A DNA stretch of 15,658 nt from Pseudomonadota bacterium (lineage in GTDB: Bacteria > Pseudomonadota > Alphaproteobacteria > UBA2966 > CAIVPW01). Both the position numbers and the translations under genes were made by a program. The notes beneath the pieces were generated by a model. It worked only from the letters and a program-made list of their open reading frames with translations. It had not been told where the DNA came from and made no database searches. The DNA lies in NCBI GenBank assembly GCA_027625125.1, contig JAQBXG010000015.1, forward strand, positions 1 through 15,658, written 5' to 3'. This document shows, piece by piece, positions 7,331 to 13,440 of the stretch; the stretch's first letter is position 1, and the number at the start of each line of letters is the position of its first letter.

Positions 7331-8320
7331 TCAGGCGGTGACGCCGGAAATCACACGGTCGGGGGCGGGGTTGCCGTCCCAGAAACTCTTGATATTGATG
7401 ATGACTTTTTCGCCCATCGCCACGCGCCCGGCGTGGGTGGCGGAGCCGATGTGCGGCGTCAGAACGACGTTTTCGAGCGCGAGCAGGCGCGGGTTCACAT
7501 TGGGCGCGTTTTCAAACACATCCAGACCGGCGCCGCCGATTGCCTCGGCTTCCAGAACATCGCAGAGCGCGTCGGTGTCGATCACTTCGCCACGGGCGGT
7601 ATTGATGATGACCGCGTGTGGCTGCAATCGGCCGAGCCGTGCGGCGTTCAACAGATGATGGGTCTTTTTCGTCAGCGGGCAGTTCAGCGACACGATGTCC
7701 ATGTGGGCCAGCATTTCGTCCAGGTTGTCCCAGAACGTCGCCTCCAGCTCCTGTTCCGTTTCATCGGGCACGCGATGGCGGTTGTGATAGTGGATCGACA
7801 GACCGAATCCACGGGCGCGGCGCGCAACCGCCTGGCCGATGCGCCCCATGCCGACGATGCCCAGGCGCTGGCCGCTGATGCGATGGCCCAGCAGCAGCGT
7901 CGGCGCCCACCCCCGCCACTTGCCGGCGCGCAGCAATCGCTCGCCTTCGTTGATGCGGCGCGGCGCGGCCAGCATCAGCGCCAGGGTCAGATCGGCGGTG
8001 TCGTCGGTCAGCACGCCCGGAGTGTTGGTGACGGTGATGCCGCGGGCATCCGCCGCCACCAGATCGATATGATCGACGCCGGTGCCAAAGTTGGCGATCA
8101 GCTTCAGGGCGCTGCCGGCGGCGGCGATCACATCGGCGTCGATCGAGTCTGTGACGGTCGGCACCAGCACATCGGCGTCGGCGACCGCCTCGACCAGTTC
8201 GGCATGGGTGCGTTTGGCATCGCTGGTGTTCAGCCGCGCCCGAAACAGCTCCATCATGCGGGTCTCGACCGCGTCCGGCAGTTTGCGGGTGACGACGACG
8301 TTCGGTTTTCCGGCAGGCAC
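7331..8320 (-). CDS. D-2-hydroxyacid dehydrogenase (D-glycerate dehydrogenase / glyoxylate-hydroxypyruvate reductase type)
   Basis: NAD(P)H-dependent reductase of the D-isomer 2-hydroxyacid dehydrogenase family, probably reducing glyoxylate or hydroxypyruvate in the cytosol. In 329 residues: the catalytic domain with VTRKLPDAVE and NFGTGVDHIDL (78-87), the Rossmann motif GIVGMGRIG (154-162), HNR near 179-181 at the cofactor-selectivity site, NCPLT, catalytic Arg243 in NTARGE, and catalytic His290 in TPHIGSAT. The segment after GLDV reads FENAP; the position normally held by the catalytic Glu (family pattern xEP) is Ala272, which is unusual. I chose the GTG at 8320 because MPAGKPNVVVTRKLPD matches family N-termini; in-frame TTG (8341) and GTG (8335) are alternatives. 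It converges with moeB (13-base gap) and diverges from the SH3 gene. Confidence 0.9.
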   Translation of the reverse strand: MPAGKPNVVVTRKLPDAVETRMMELFRARLNTSDAKRTHAELVEAVADADVLVPTVTDSIDADVIAAAGSALKLIANFGTGVDHIDLVAADARGITVTNTPGVLTDDTADLTLALMLAAPRRINEGERLLRAGKWRGWAPTLLLGHRISGQRLGIVGMGRIGQAVARRARGFGLSIHYHNRHRVPDETEQELEATFWDNLDEMLAHMDIVSLNCPLTKKTHHLLNAARLGRLQPHAVIINTARGEVIDTDALCDVLEAEAIGGAGLDVFENAPNVNPRLLALENVVLTPHIGSATHAGRVAMGEKVIINIKSFWDGNPAPDRVISGVTA

Positions 8321-8426
8321 GGCGCGTCTCGGCACCCCCAAACAGTCCGGCCCAAGCCGCGACTACGTAGCATGGAGGGCGGCGATTCACAATTTCGCCG
8401 GTCGCCGGCGGGAATGGCGCCCTGCC

Positions 8427-8455
8427 TTGACGCGGGAGCCGCTGTTGCCCACAAC
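8427..8455 (+). promoter_or_regulatory. Possible promoter for the SH3-domain gene
   Basis: In the divergent gap before the SH3-domain gene, TTGACG (8427-8432, 5/6 match to the -35 consensus) is followed after 17 bases by CACAAC (8450-8455), a poor -10 (3/6). It would start transcription almost at the ATG (8464). The -35 is convincing, the -10 is not. No comparably good promoter was found for the divergent dehydrogenase; the best is TTGTGA, 17 bases, TACGTA on the other strand. Confidence 0.25.
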
Positions 8456-8463
8456 GGCGGGCG

Positions 8464-8973
8464 ATGAGCGGAGTGTTCCCTTTGCGCGTGTGGACCATTG
8501 TCCCGGCCGCCGCGCTGTGCGCCGCGCTGCTGGGCTTCGCCGCACCCGCGGCGCCGGCGCAGGACTTCGCGGTGCCGCGCTGGGTTTCGTTGCGCGCCGA
8601 CGAGGTCAACGTCCGGGTCGGGCCGGGAACCGACTATCCGGTCCGTTGGGTGTATGTCCGCGCAGGGTTGCCTGTCGAGGTCACCGCGGATTTTCATAAC
8701 TGGCGGCGTATCCGCGACATCGACGGCGAAGAAGGCTGGGTGCATCGCAGCCTGTTGTCCGGCGCGCGCACCGTCATCGTCACCGGCGGCGTCCGCACGC
8801 TGCGGCGCACGCCCGACGCCTATGCCGCGCCGGTGCTGCGCGCCGAATCCGGCGTCATCGCCGACCTGCTGGAATGCGACGGGGCGTGGTGCCGGCTGGA
8901 AATCGACGGCGAGCGCGGCTGGCTGCCGCGCATCCAGGTCTGGGGCGTCTACGCCGACGAAACGCTGGAGTAG
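8464..8973 (+). CDS. Secreted protein with two bacterial SH3-like domains
   Basis: Small exported protein of 169 residues, function unknown. Residues 1-32 form a typical Sec signal peptide: a short basic start, a hydrophobic core (IVPAAALCAALLGFAA) and a likely cleavage after APA before QDFAV. The mature part consists of two tandem bacterial SH3-like repeats. The first (about 41-100) has SLRADEVNVRVGPGTDYP and GEEGWVHRSLLSG; the second (about 105-162) has GVRTLRRTPDAYAAP, a Cys pair (LECDGAWC) and GERGWLPRIQVWG. Such domains usually bind cell-wall or other periplasmic ligands. The second repeat's two cysteines could form a disulfide after export. It is divergent from the hydroxyacid dehydrogenase and stops 6 bases from the end of the convergent DUF3501 gene. 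The pairing with a hydroxyacid dehydrogenase is, from memory, recurrent in alphaproteobacteria. Confidence 0.85.
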   Translation: MSGVFPLRVWTIVPAAALCAALLGFAAPAAPAQDFAVPRWVSLRADEVNVRVGPGTDYPVRWVYVRAGLPVEVTADFHNWRRIRDIDGEEGWVHRSLLSGARTVIVTGGVRTLRRTPDAYAAPVLRAESGVIADLLECDGAWCRLEIDGERGWLPRIQVWGVYADETLE

Positions 8974-8979
8974 GGCCGC

Positions 8980-9579
8980 TCAGGCGTCGAGATCGCGGCC
9001 GAGTTCGGCGCGGGTTGCGGGCGACAGCCGGGCCGCGTGGGCATAGTTGGCGTGGTCGATCTCCAGGGACACCGGCACGGCAGGGTCGCGGAACGCGCGG
9101 ACCTGCTCCAGCGCAAGCGGGAAATGAAAGAAATGCACCGACGAGGCGCGGCCGGAAGCGTCGGTGCGTTGCTGGTCCTGTTCCGGCACCGCCGCCACGA
9201 CGGCATCGCCAATTCGCAGGCGAACCGCGTCCTCGATGCCGCCAAGCTTGCGCAGCTCGCGATCGCGGCGGCCGGGGTTTTCGATCTCCAGCATCATCGT
9301 CGCGGTCAGTTCGCGGCCGGACGGCACCAGCGGCGCATACGCCTCGATTTCACTTTCGGCCTGCTCGTCGCCGCCTTTCTCGATGCGCAGCATTTCGTGC
9401 ACCTGCAGCCACATCGTGGCGAAGCTTTCGAACGAAAACACCGCAAACGGGCCGACGGCGATGTGGCGGAGATCGCGCGTCTTGCGCACCTCGGCGCGTT
9501 TTGCAGCGCGCACCGCCTCGTATTCCGCCAGCGGCAGAACATCGGCCATCGTCAGTTCGCGTTTGGCCACAGTGTTCAT
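8980..9579 (-). CDS. DUF3501 family protein
   Basis: Cytosolic protein of unknown function, 199 residues, recognised as DUF3501 by its pattern: KRELTMADVLPLAEYEAVR at the start, VGPFAVFSFESFATMWLQ with VHEMLRIE (about 42-65), APLVPSGRELTATMMLEIE (about 82-101), LGGIEDAVRLRIGD, RTDASGRASSVHFFHF and a terminal DHANYAHAARLS. It has no cysteine and no membrane segment. The ATG at 9579, one base after the upstream gene's stop, matches the usual short family N-terminus; an ATG at 9597 would add six residues and overlap that gene. It is the last gene of the leftward rubrerythrin unit. The recurring linkage to a rubrerythrin and a GlpC-like Fe-S protein, recalled from other proteobacteria, suggests a shared role in oxidative or iron stress; the activity itself is unknown. 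Confidence 0.88.
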   Translation of the reverse strand: MNTVAKRELTMADVLPLAEYEAVRAAKRAEVRKTRDLRHIAVGPFAVFSFESFATMWLQVHEMLRIEKGGDEQAESEIEAYAPLVPSGRELTATMMLEIENPGRRDRELRKLGGIEDAVRLRIGDAVVAAVPEQDQQRTDASGRASSVHFFHFPLALEQVRAFRDPAVPVSLEIDHANYAHAARLSPATRAELGRDLDA

Positions 9580-9580
9580 G

Positions 9581-10924
9581 TCAGACTTCGATTCCATAGG
9601 CGCGGGCGAACACCTCGATCGGATGGACCGCGACCGGCGTCTGCGCCGACCTGTCGCGGTCGAGGCGCTCGATGCCCTGGACCAGGTGGTCGGCGGCGAG
9701 TGGGCATTCCGACGCCACCCAACGGGCGCCGGACTCCGCCGCCTTTTTCGCCGCCGGCTTGCCGACTTTGAGCGCCACGTCGAAATTGTCCTTCTCGACG
9801 CCCCAGGCGCCGCCGTGGCCGGAGCAGCGCTCGACCACCGTCACGTCGGACTCCGGGATCAACGCCAGCATTTCCGCCGCCTTCGGACCGATGTTCTGGG
9901 CCCGCGCGTGGCACGCGAGGTGCAGCGCGACACCGCCATCGAGGGCCGACAGGCCGTCGGCAATCCCAGGCCCGCGCGCCAGTTCGACGACGTATTCGGC
10001 GACATCGCGAGTCGCCGCGGCCAGGCGCGCGACGTTTTCGTCGTCAGGCGCCAGCAAGCGCCATTCGGACTTCAGCATCAATGCGCAAGAGGGGGTCAGA
10101 GCGATCACGTCATAGCCGCGATCGACCCAACCGACGAGATCGCCGGCGACGGTGCGCGCGGACGCGACGACGGCGGCGATGTCGCCGGTCTCCAGCTGCG
10201 GCATGCCGCAACAACCGGGATAGGCGACTGCGGTTTCGACGCCGTTTTTCGCCAGCACCGCACGCGTCGAGAGGCCGATATTCGTGTAGTTGTAGTTGCC
10301 GGCGCAGGTTGCATACAGCACCGCCTTGCGCCCGGCCGCTGGTGCGGTTGCATCGACCGGCGGCGCAGTCTTTGCGGCCTGGTCGACCAGTGTCTGTTTT
10401 GCGAAGTTCGGCAAATGCGCGTCGCGGTGGATGCCCGCGGTTGCCTGCATCACCGGACGGGTCAGCGCGTTCGATTCCGCCACCGCCCAGTTGGCGAGAC
10501 CGGACGCCGCCGTGCCGATCTTGCCGTTGCGGTCGGTCTTGCGGATCTGCCGCGCCATCGCGCCGACCTTGCCCGCGCCCATGTCCGCCGCGCGGGCGCG
10601 CAGCATCAGGTGCGGAAAGTCCAGATCGAATTCATGCGGCGGCACATACGGGCACTTGGTCAGAAAACAGATGTCACAGAGCGTGCAGGCTTCGATGACC
10701 GGCGCGAAGTCCCTGGAATCAACCGCATCCAGTTCGCCGGATTCGGACGCATCGATCAGATCGAAAAGGCGCGGGAACGAATCGCACAGGTTGAAGCAGC
10801 GGCGGCAACCGTGACAGATGTCAAAGACCCGGCGGAGTTCGGCATCGAGCTCCGCCGGGTCGGTGAATGCCGGATCCCGCCACGGCACAACGTGCCGCGT
10901 GGGCGGACCGGAAACATCGGTCAT
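9581..10924 (-). CDS. GlpC/HdrB-like iron-sulfur protein with two 4Fe-4S motifs and two CCG domains
   Basis: Predicted electron-transfer protein of 447 residues. The N-terminal ferredoxin-like region has two cluster motifs: C37-x2-C40-x2-C43-x3-C47 and C80-x2-C83-x2-C86-x4-C91-P. Two cysteine-rich (CCG) domains follow. The first has YATCAGN (C207), PGCCGM (C238, C239) and PSC (C280). The second has LACHARAQNIG (C338), ERCSGHGG (C367) and ECP (C407), where the second Cys of the CCG triplet is Ser368. The layout is that of GlpC, the Fe-S subunit of anaerobic glycerol-3-phosphate dehydrogenase, and of heterodisulfide reductase HdrB/HdrD. No GlpA/GlpB lies here, so a glycerol role is unlikely. 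It starts 15 bases after the rubrerythrin stop and ends one base before DUF3501; reducing that diiron protein is the natural inference. Binding of clusters is predicted, not shown. Confidence 0.88.
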   Translation of the reverse strand: MTDVSGPPTRHVVPWRDPAFTDPAELDAELRRVFDICHGCRRCFNLCDSFPRLFDLIDASESGELDAVDSRDFAPVIEACTLCDICFLTKCPYVPPHEFDLDFPHLMLRARAADMGAGKVGAMARQIRKTDRNGKIGTAASGLANWAVAESNALTRPVMQATAGIHRDAHLPNFAKQTLVDQAAKTAPPVDATAPAAGRKAVLYATCAGNYNYTNIGLSTRAVLAKNGVETAVAYPGCCGMPQLETGDIAAVVASARTVAGDLVGWVDRGYDVIALTPSCALMLKSEWRLLAPDDENVARLAAATRDVAEYVVELARGPGIADGLSALDGGVALHLACHARAQNIGPKAAEMLALIPESDVTVVERCSGHGGAWGVEKDNFDVALKVGKPAAKKAAESGARWVASECPLAADHLVQGIERLDRDRSAQTPVAVHPIEVFARAYGIEV

Positions 10925-10939
10925 CAGCCGTCGTCCCGC

Positions 10940-11356
<417 letters not shown>

Positions 11357-11366
11357 TGCAACGTCT

Positions 11367-11372
11367 CTCCCT
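11367..11372 (-). promoter_or_regulatory. Ribosome-binding site of the rubrerythrin gene
   Basis: AGGGAG on the minus strand, 10 bases before the ATG at 11356. It decides this start over the in-frame ATG at 11410. Confidence 0.65.
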
Positions 11373-11407
11373 GAGAATGCAGGCCGCAGGGTGGCGCGGC
11401 CCCGAAA

Positions 11408-11436
11408 CATATACGTGCTTCGCCGGCGGGCGTCAA
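11408..11436 (-). promoter_or_regulatory. Sigma70-type promoter of the rubrerythrin operon
   Basis: On the minus strand, TTGACG (11436-11431, 5/6 match) is followed after exactly 17 bases by TATATG (11413-11408, 4/6 match). This is the best promoter in the window and stands out in the GC-rich background. The predicted start of transcription is near 11401, giving a leader of about 45 bases with a ribosome-binding site. The Irr-box-like repeat lies immediately upstream of the -35 element. Confidence 0.65.
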
Positions 11437-11440
11437 CCAG

Positions 11441-11457
11441 TTTAGAATTGCTCTAAA
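11441..11457. promoter_or_regulatory. Irr-box (ICE)-like operator
   Basis: TTTAGAATTGCTCTAAA is a perfect inverted repeat: arms TTTAGA (11441-11446) and TCTAAA (11452-11457) around ATTGC. From memory, the alphaproteobacterial Irr box is close to TTTAGAAnnnTTCTAAA; 13 of its 14 fixed positions match here. It begins directly after the irr stop codon, upstream of the rubrerythrin -35 element, centred about 48 bases before the predicted transcription start. Placement upstream of -35 would allow activation, though repression is not excluded. That the regulator gene next door encodes Irr makes the assignment strong. Confidence 0.7.
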
Positions 11458-11907
11458 TCAAGAACGGCGGCTGCGCACCCGCACGACAACGTCGACGCGG
11501 GCGACTTCGGCGCCCGGCCGCGGGCGCGGAATCCCGGACACCCGGATGCGGCTCGCGGACAGGTCGGCGATTTCGCCGGTATCCTCGTCATACAGATGGT
11601 GGTGGTCCGAGGTATTGGTGTCGAAATACGACGGGCCGGCGTCCACCACCACTTCCCGCAGCAGACCGGCGGCGGTGAACTGGTGCAGCGTGTTGTAGAC
11701 GGTGGCGAGCGATACCGCGGCGCCGGCGCTGGTGGCTTCGGCGTGCAGCGCCTCGGCGGTGACGTGACGGTCGGGGCCGGTGTCCTGCTCGAACAACAGG
11801 GCCGCCAGCGCCCGGCGTTGGCGGGTCGGGCGCAAACCGGCGGCGCGAATCCGCGCCTCGGCTGCCTTCGGCCCCTGTTCGGGGGTGCGGTGGCCAGTAC
11901 GTCCCAT
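11458..11907 (-). CDS. irr: Irr-type Fur-family iron/heme-responsive regulator
   Basis: Fur-superfamily DNA-binding protein, 149 residues. Irr of alphaproteobacteria controls heme, iron and oxidative-stress genes according to heme status. The winged-helix region includes LRPTRQRRALAALLF (25-39), RHVTAEALHAEA (48-58) and the recognition helix VSLATVYNTLHQFTAAGLL (66-83, nearly the Irr signature). The dimerisation part has SYFDTNTSDHHHLY (94-107): the HHH triplet (102-104) is the histidine heme/metal site of Irr. It ends with RVDVVVRVR. There is no cysteine at all, so the Fur-type structural zinc CxxC pairs and the Cys-Pro heme motif of Bradyrhizobium Irr are both missing. It sits between the flavoprotein gene (42 bases upstream) and the Irr-box promoter of the rubrerythrin gene, which it most likely controls. 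Confidence 0.9.
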   Translation of the reverse strand: MGRTGHRTPEQGPKAAEARIRAAGLRPTRQRRALAALLFEQDTGPDRHVTAEALHAEATSAGAAVSLATVYNTLHQFTAAGLLREVVVDAGPSYFDTNTSDHHHLYDEDTGEIADLSASRIRVSGIPRPRPGAEVARVDVVVRVRSRRS

Positions 11908-11929
11908 CGCCGCAGCCTACCGGACTTTC

Positions 11930-11942
11930 TGGAAGGATTCCA
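11930..11942. promoter_or_regulatory. Inverted repeat before irr, possible degenerate Irr site
   Basis: TGGAA (11930-11934), GGA, TTCCA (11938-11942) is a perfect 5-base inverted repeat centred 29 bases before the irr ATG. Read as TCTGGAA-GGA-TTCCAAT it matches 10 of 14 fixed positions of the remembered Irr-box pattern. It might mediate autoregulation. Short repeats arise by chance, so confidence is low. Confidence 0.25.
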
Positions 11943-11949
11943 ATCTGGT

Positions 11950-13347
11950 TCAGTCGCCGGTCAGAATCCGGGCGACCAGTTCCCTGACCGTCGGCACGAA
12001 CCGGTTCGAATAGAACGGGTCGGAGGCGAAGCGATAGGCGCCGTGGCCGGCGAACATCAGGTTTTCATCGACGTCGCCGTCGTGGGAGATGTTTTGCAGC
12101 GTTTTCTGGATGCAGTAGCTGCGCGGATCGGCTTTCTTGCCGGTCGTGCCCGCCTCGTTCTGCGCCCAATTCGAGAACCGGCACTGGCTGAGGCAGCCCA
12201 TGCATTCGACCTGATCGATGCGGATTTTGCGCGCCTCAGCCGGGGTCACGAAGACCAGGGTCGAATCCGGGGTCCGCAGCGCCTCGGTGTATCCCGCGGC
12301 TTCCCATGCCTGCACCCGCGCCAGGTCGCCGGGCACCAGATAGACGATGCGCTTGCGGGGGCCGGTGCCATAGGCCGCCTGGTGCTCGCCGACCGGCTCG
12401 GCGGTATAGGCGACCTGGCGATCCTGCCGTCCCTTCAGTTCACGGAGAAACTTGTTCTCGACCGCCGACGACCAGAACCCGGTCGGGCTGAACCGATTGA
12501 GGTAGATGTCGCCATCGCGCAGCGTCAGCAGCTTTTCTTTCCACGCATCCGAAATCGGGCTTTCCCGCGTCAGCAATGGTCGCGTCCCGAACTGGAACGC
12601 GATCGGCCCCAGGTCCGGATTGTCGATCCAGTCTTCCCAATCGCGCAGGTACCAGACGCCGCCCGCCATCACGATCGGCGTTTCCGGCAGGCCCAGCGCC
12701 CGCATCTGCGCCCGCAATTCCCGTACGCGCGGCAGCGGCGATTGCGGCTGGTGCGGATCTTCGGAATTGGACAGGCCGTTGTGGCCGCCCGCCCGCCACG
12801 GGTCTTCGTAAACGACCGCGCCCAGAAATTCGGAAAAGCGGTGGTAGGCGCGTTTCCATAGCGCCGTGAAGGCGCGCGCCGACGAAATGATCGGGTAGTA
12901 GTAGACGCCGTAGCGGCTGGTGATCTCCGCCAGGCGATACGGCATGCCGGCGCCGCAGGTGACGCCGTGGATCAGGCCGCGGGCGCCTTCGAGGATGCCG
13001 GTCAGCACGCGCTCGGCGCCGCCCATTTCCCACAGGATGTTCATGTGCAGGCGGCCATCGCCGCCCCGCAGCTCGTGGGCGATCCGGGCCTGGGCGATGC
13101 CGCCCTTGACGCCGAAGGCGACCAGTTCGTCCTGGCGCTCGCGCCGGGTCTTGCTCTGGTAGACCTGGGGTACGACGTTGCCGTCGTCGTCGTAGAAGTC
13201 GGCGTTGACGCCGGAAAAGGTGCCGATGCCGCCGGCCGCGGCCCAGGCGCCGGAACAGCTTCCGGTCGTCACCGACACGCCCTTGCCGCCTTCGATCAGC
13301 GGCAGCACCTCGGCGCCGGACATCCTCACGGGGTTGAGTGCTTTCAT
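11950..13347 (-). CDS. Nitronate monooxygenase-like FMN oxidoreductase with C-terminal cysteine cluster
   Basis: NAD(P)H-dependent flavin oxidoreductase of the 2-nitropropane dioxygenase/nitronate monooxygenase superfamily, 465 residues; substrate unknown. The TIM-barrel part shows GKGVSVTTGSCSGAWAAAGG at 21-40, AGGHNG (186-191, with His189 at the position of the nitronate monooxygenase base), the phosphate-binding MAGGVW (227-232), and FQFGTRPLLTRESP (251-264). It is about 100-140 residues longer than the core enzymes. The extension (about 330-465) holds C382-x2-C385-x3-C389 and C412, a pattern suited to an Fe-S cluster. The ATG at 13347 has a GGAG site a few bases upstream. It lies between pnp and irr on the same strand. 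Superfamily membership is solid; nitronate oxidation and cluster binding are untested inferences. Confidence 0.87.
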   Translation of the reverse strand: MKALNPVRMSGAEVLPLIEGGKGVSVTTGSCSGAWAAAGGIGTFSGVNADFYDDDGNVVPQVYQSKTRRERQDELVAFGVKGGIAQARIAHELRGGDGRLHMNILWEMGGAERVLTGILEGARGLIHGVTCGAGMPYRLAEITSRYGVYYYPIISSARAFTALWKRAYHRFSEFLGAVVYEDPWRAGGHNGLSNSEDPHQPQSPLPRVRELRAQMRALGLPETPIVMAGGVWYLRDWEDWIDNPDLGPIAFQFGTRPLLTRESPISDAWKEKLLTLRDGDIYLNRFSPTGFWSSAVENKFLRELKGRQDRQVAYTAEPVGEHQAAYGTGPRKRIVYLVPGDLARVQAWEAAGYTEALRTPDSTLVFVTPAEARKIRIDQVECMGCLSQCRFSNWAQNEAGTTGKKADPRSYCIQKTLQNISHDGDVDENLMFAGHGAYRFASDPFYSNRFVPTVRELVARILTGD

Positions 13348-13367
13348 CGCGGACTCCGTTGCCGCTG

Positions 13368-13393
13368 TCGGCGGGGCCGCGCCGCCCCGCCGA
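13368..13393. other. GC-rich hairpin between pnp and the flavoprotein gene
   Basis: TCGGCGGGGC (13368-13377) and GCCCCGCCGA (13384-13393) form a perfect 10-base stem with a 6-base loop in the 93-base gap after pnp. There is no U-run on either side, so it is not a classical intrinsic terminator. It may protect the 3' end of pnp mRNA, weaken read-through, or fold in the leader about 20 bases before the next ATG. Confidence 0.55.
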
Positions 13394-13440
13394 TCCGCAG
13401 CATAGCCGGGAATGCCGGATTCCGCACGGGCACCGGCGGC

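Noticed and set aside
7310..7340. Possible bidirectional terminator between moeB and the dehydrogenase
   Set aside because: Only GGGCG/CGCCC arms around a 9-base loop and no T-run on either strand; not distinguishable from GC-rich background.
11357..11410. Upstream ATG for rubrerythrin at 11410
   Set aside because: It would start inside the predicted -10 region, add 18 residues unlike the family, and ignore the AGGGAG site serving the ATG at 11356.
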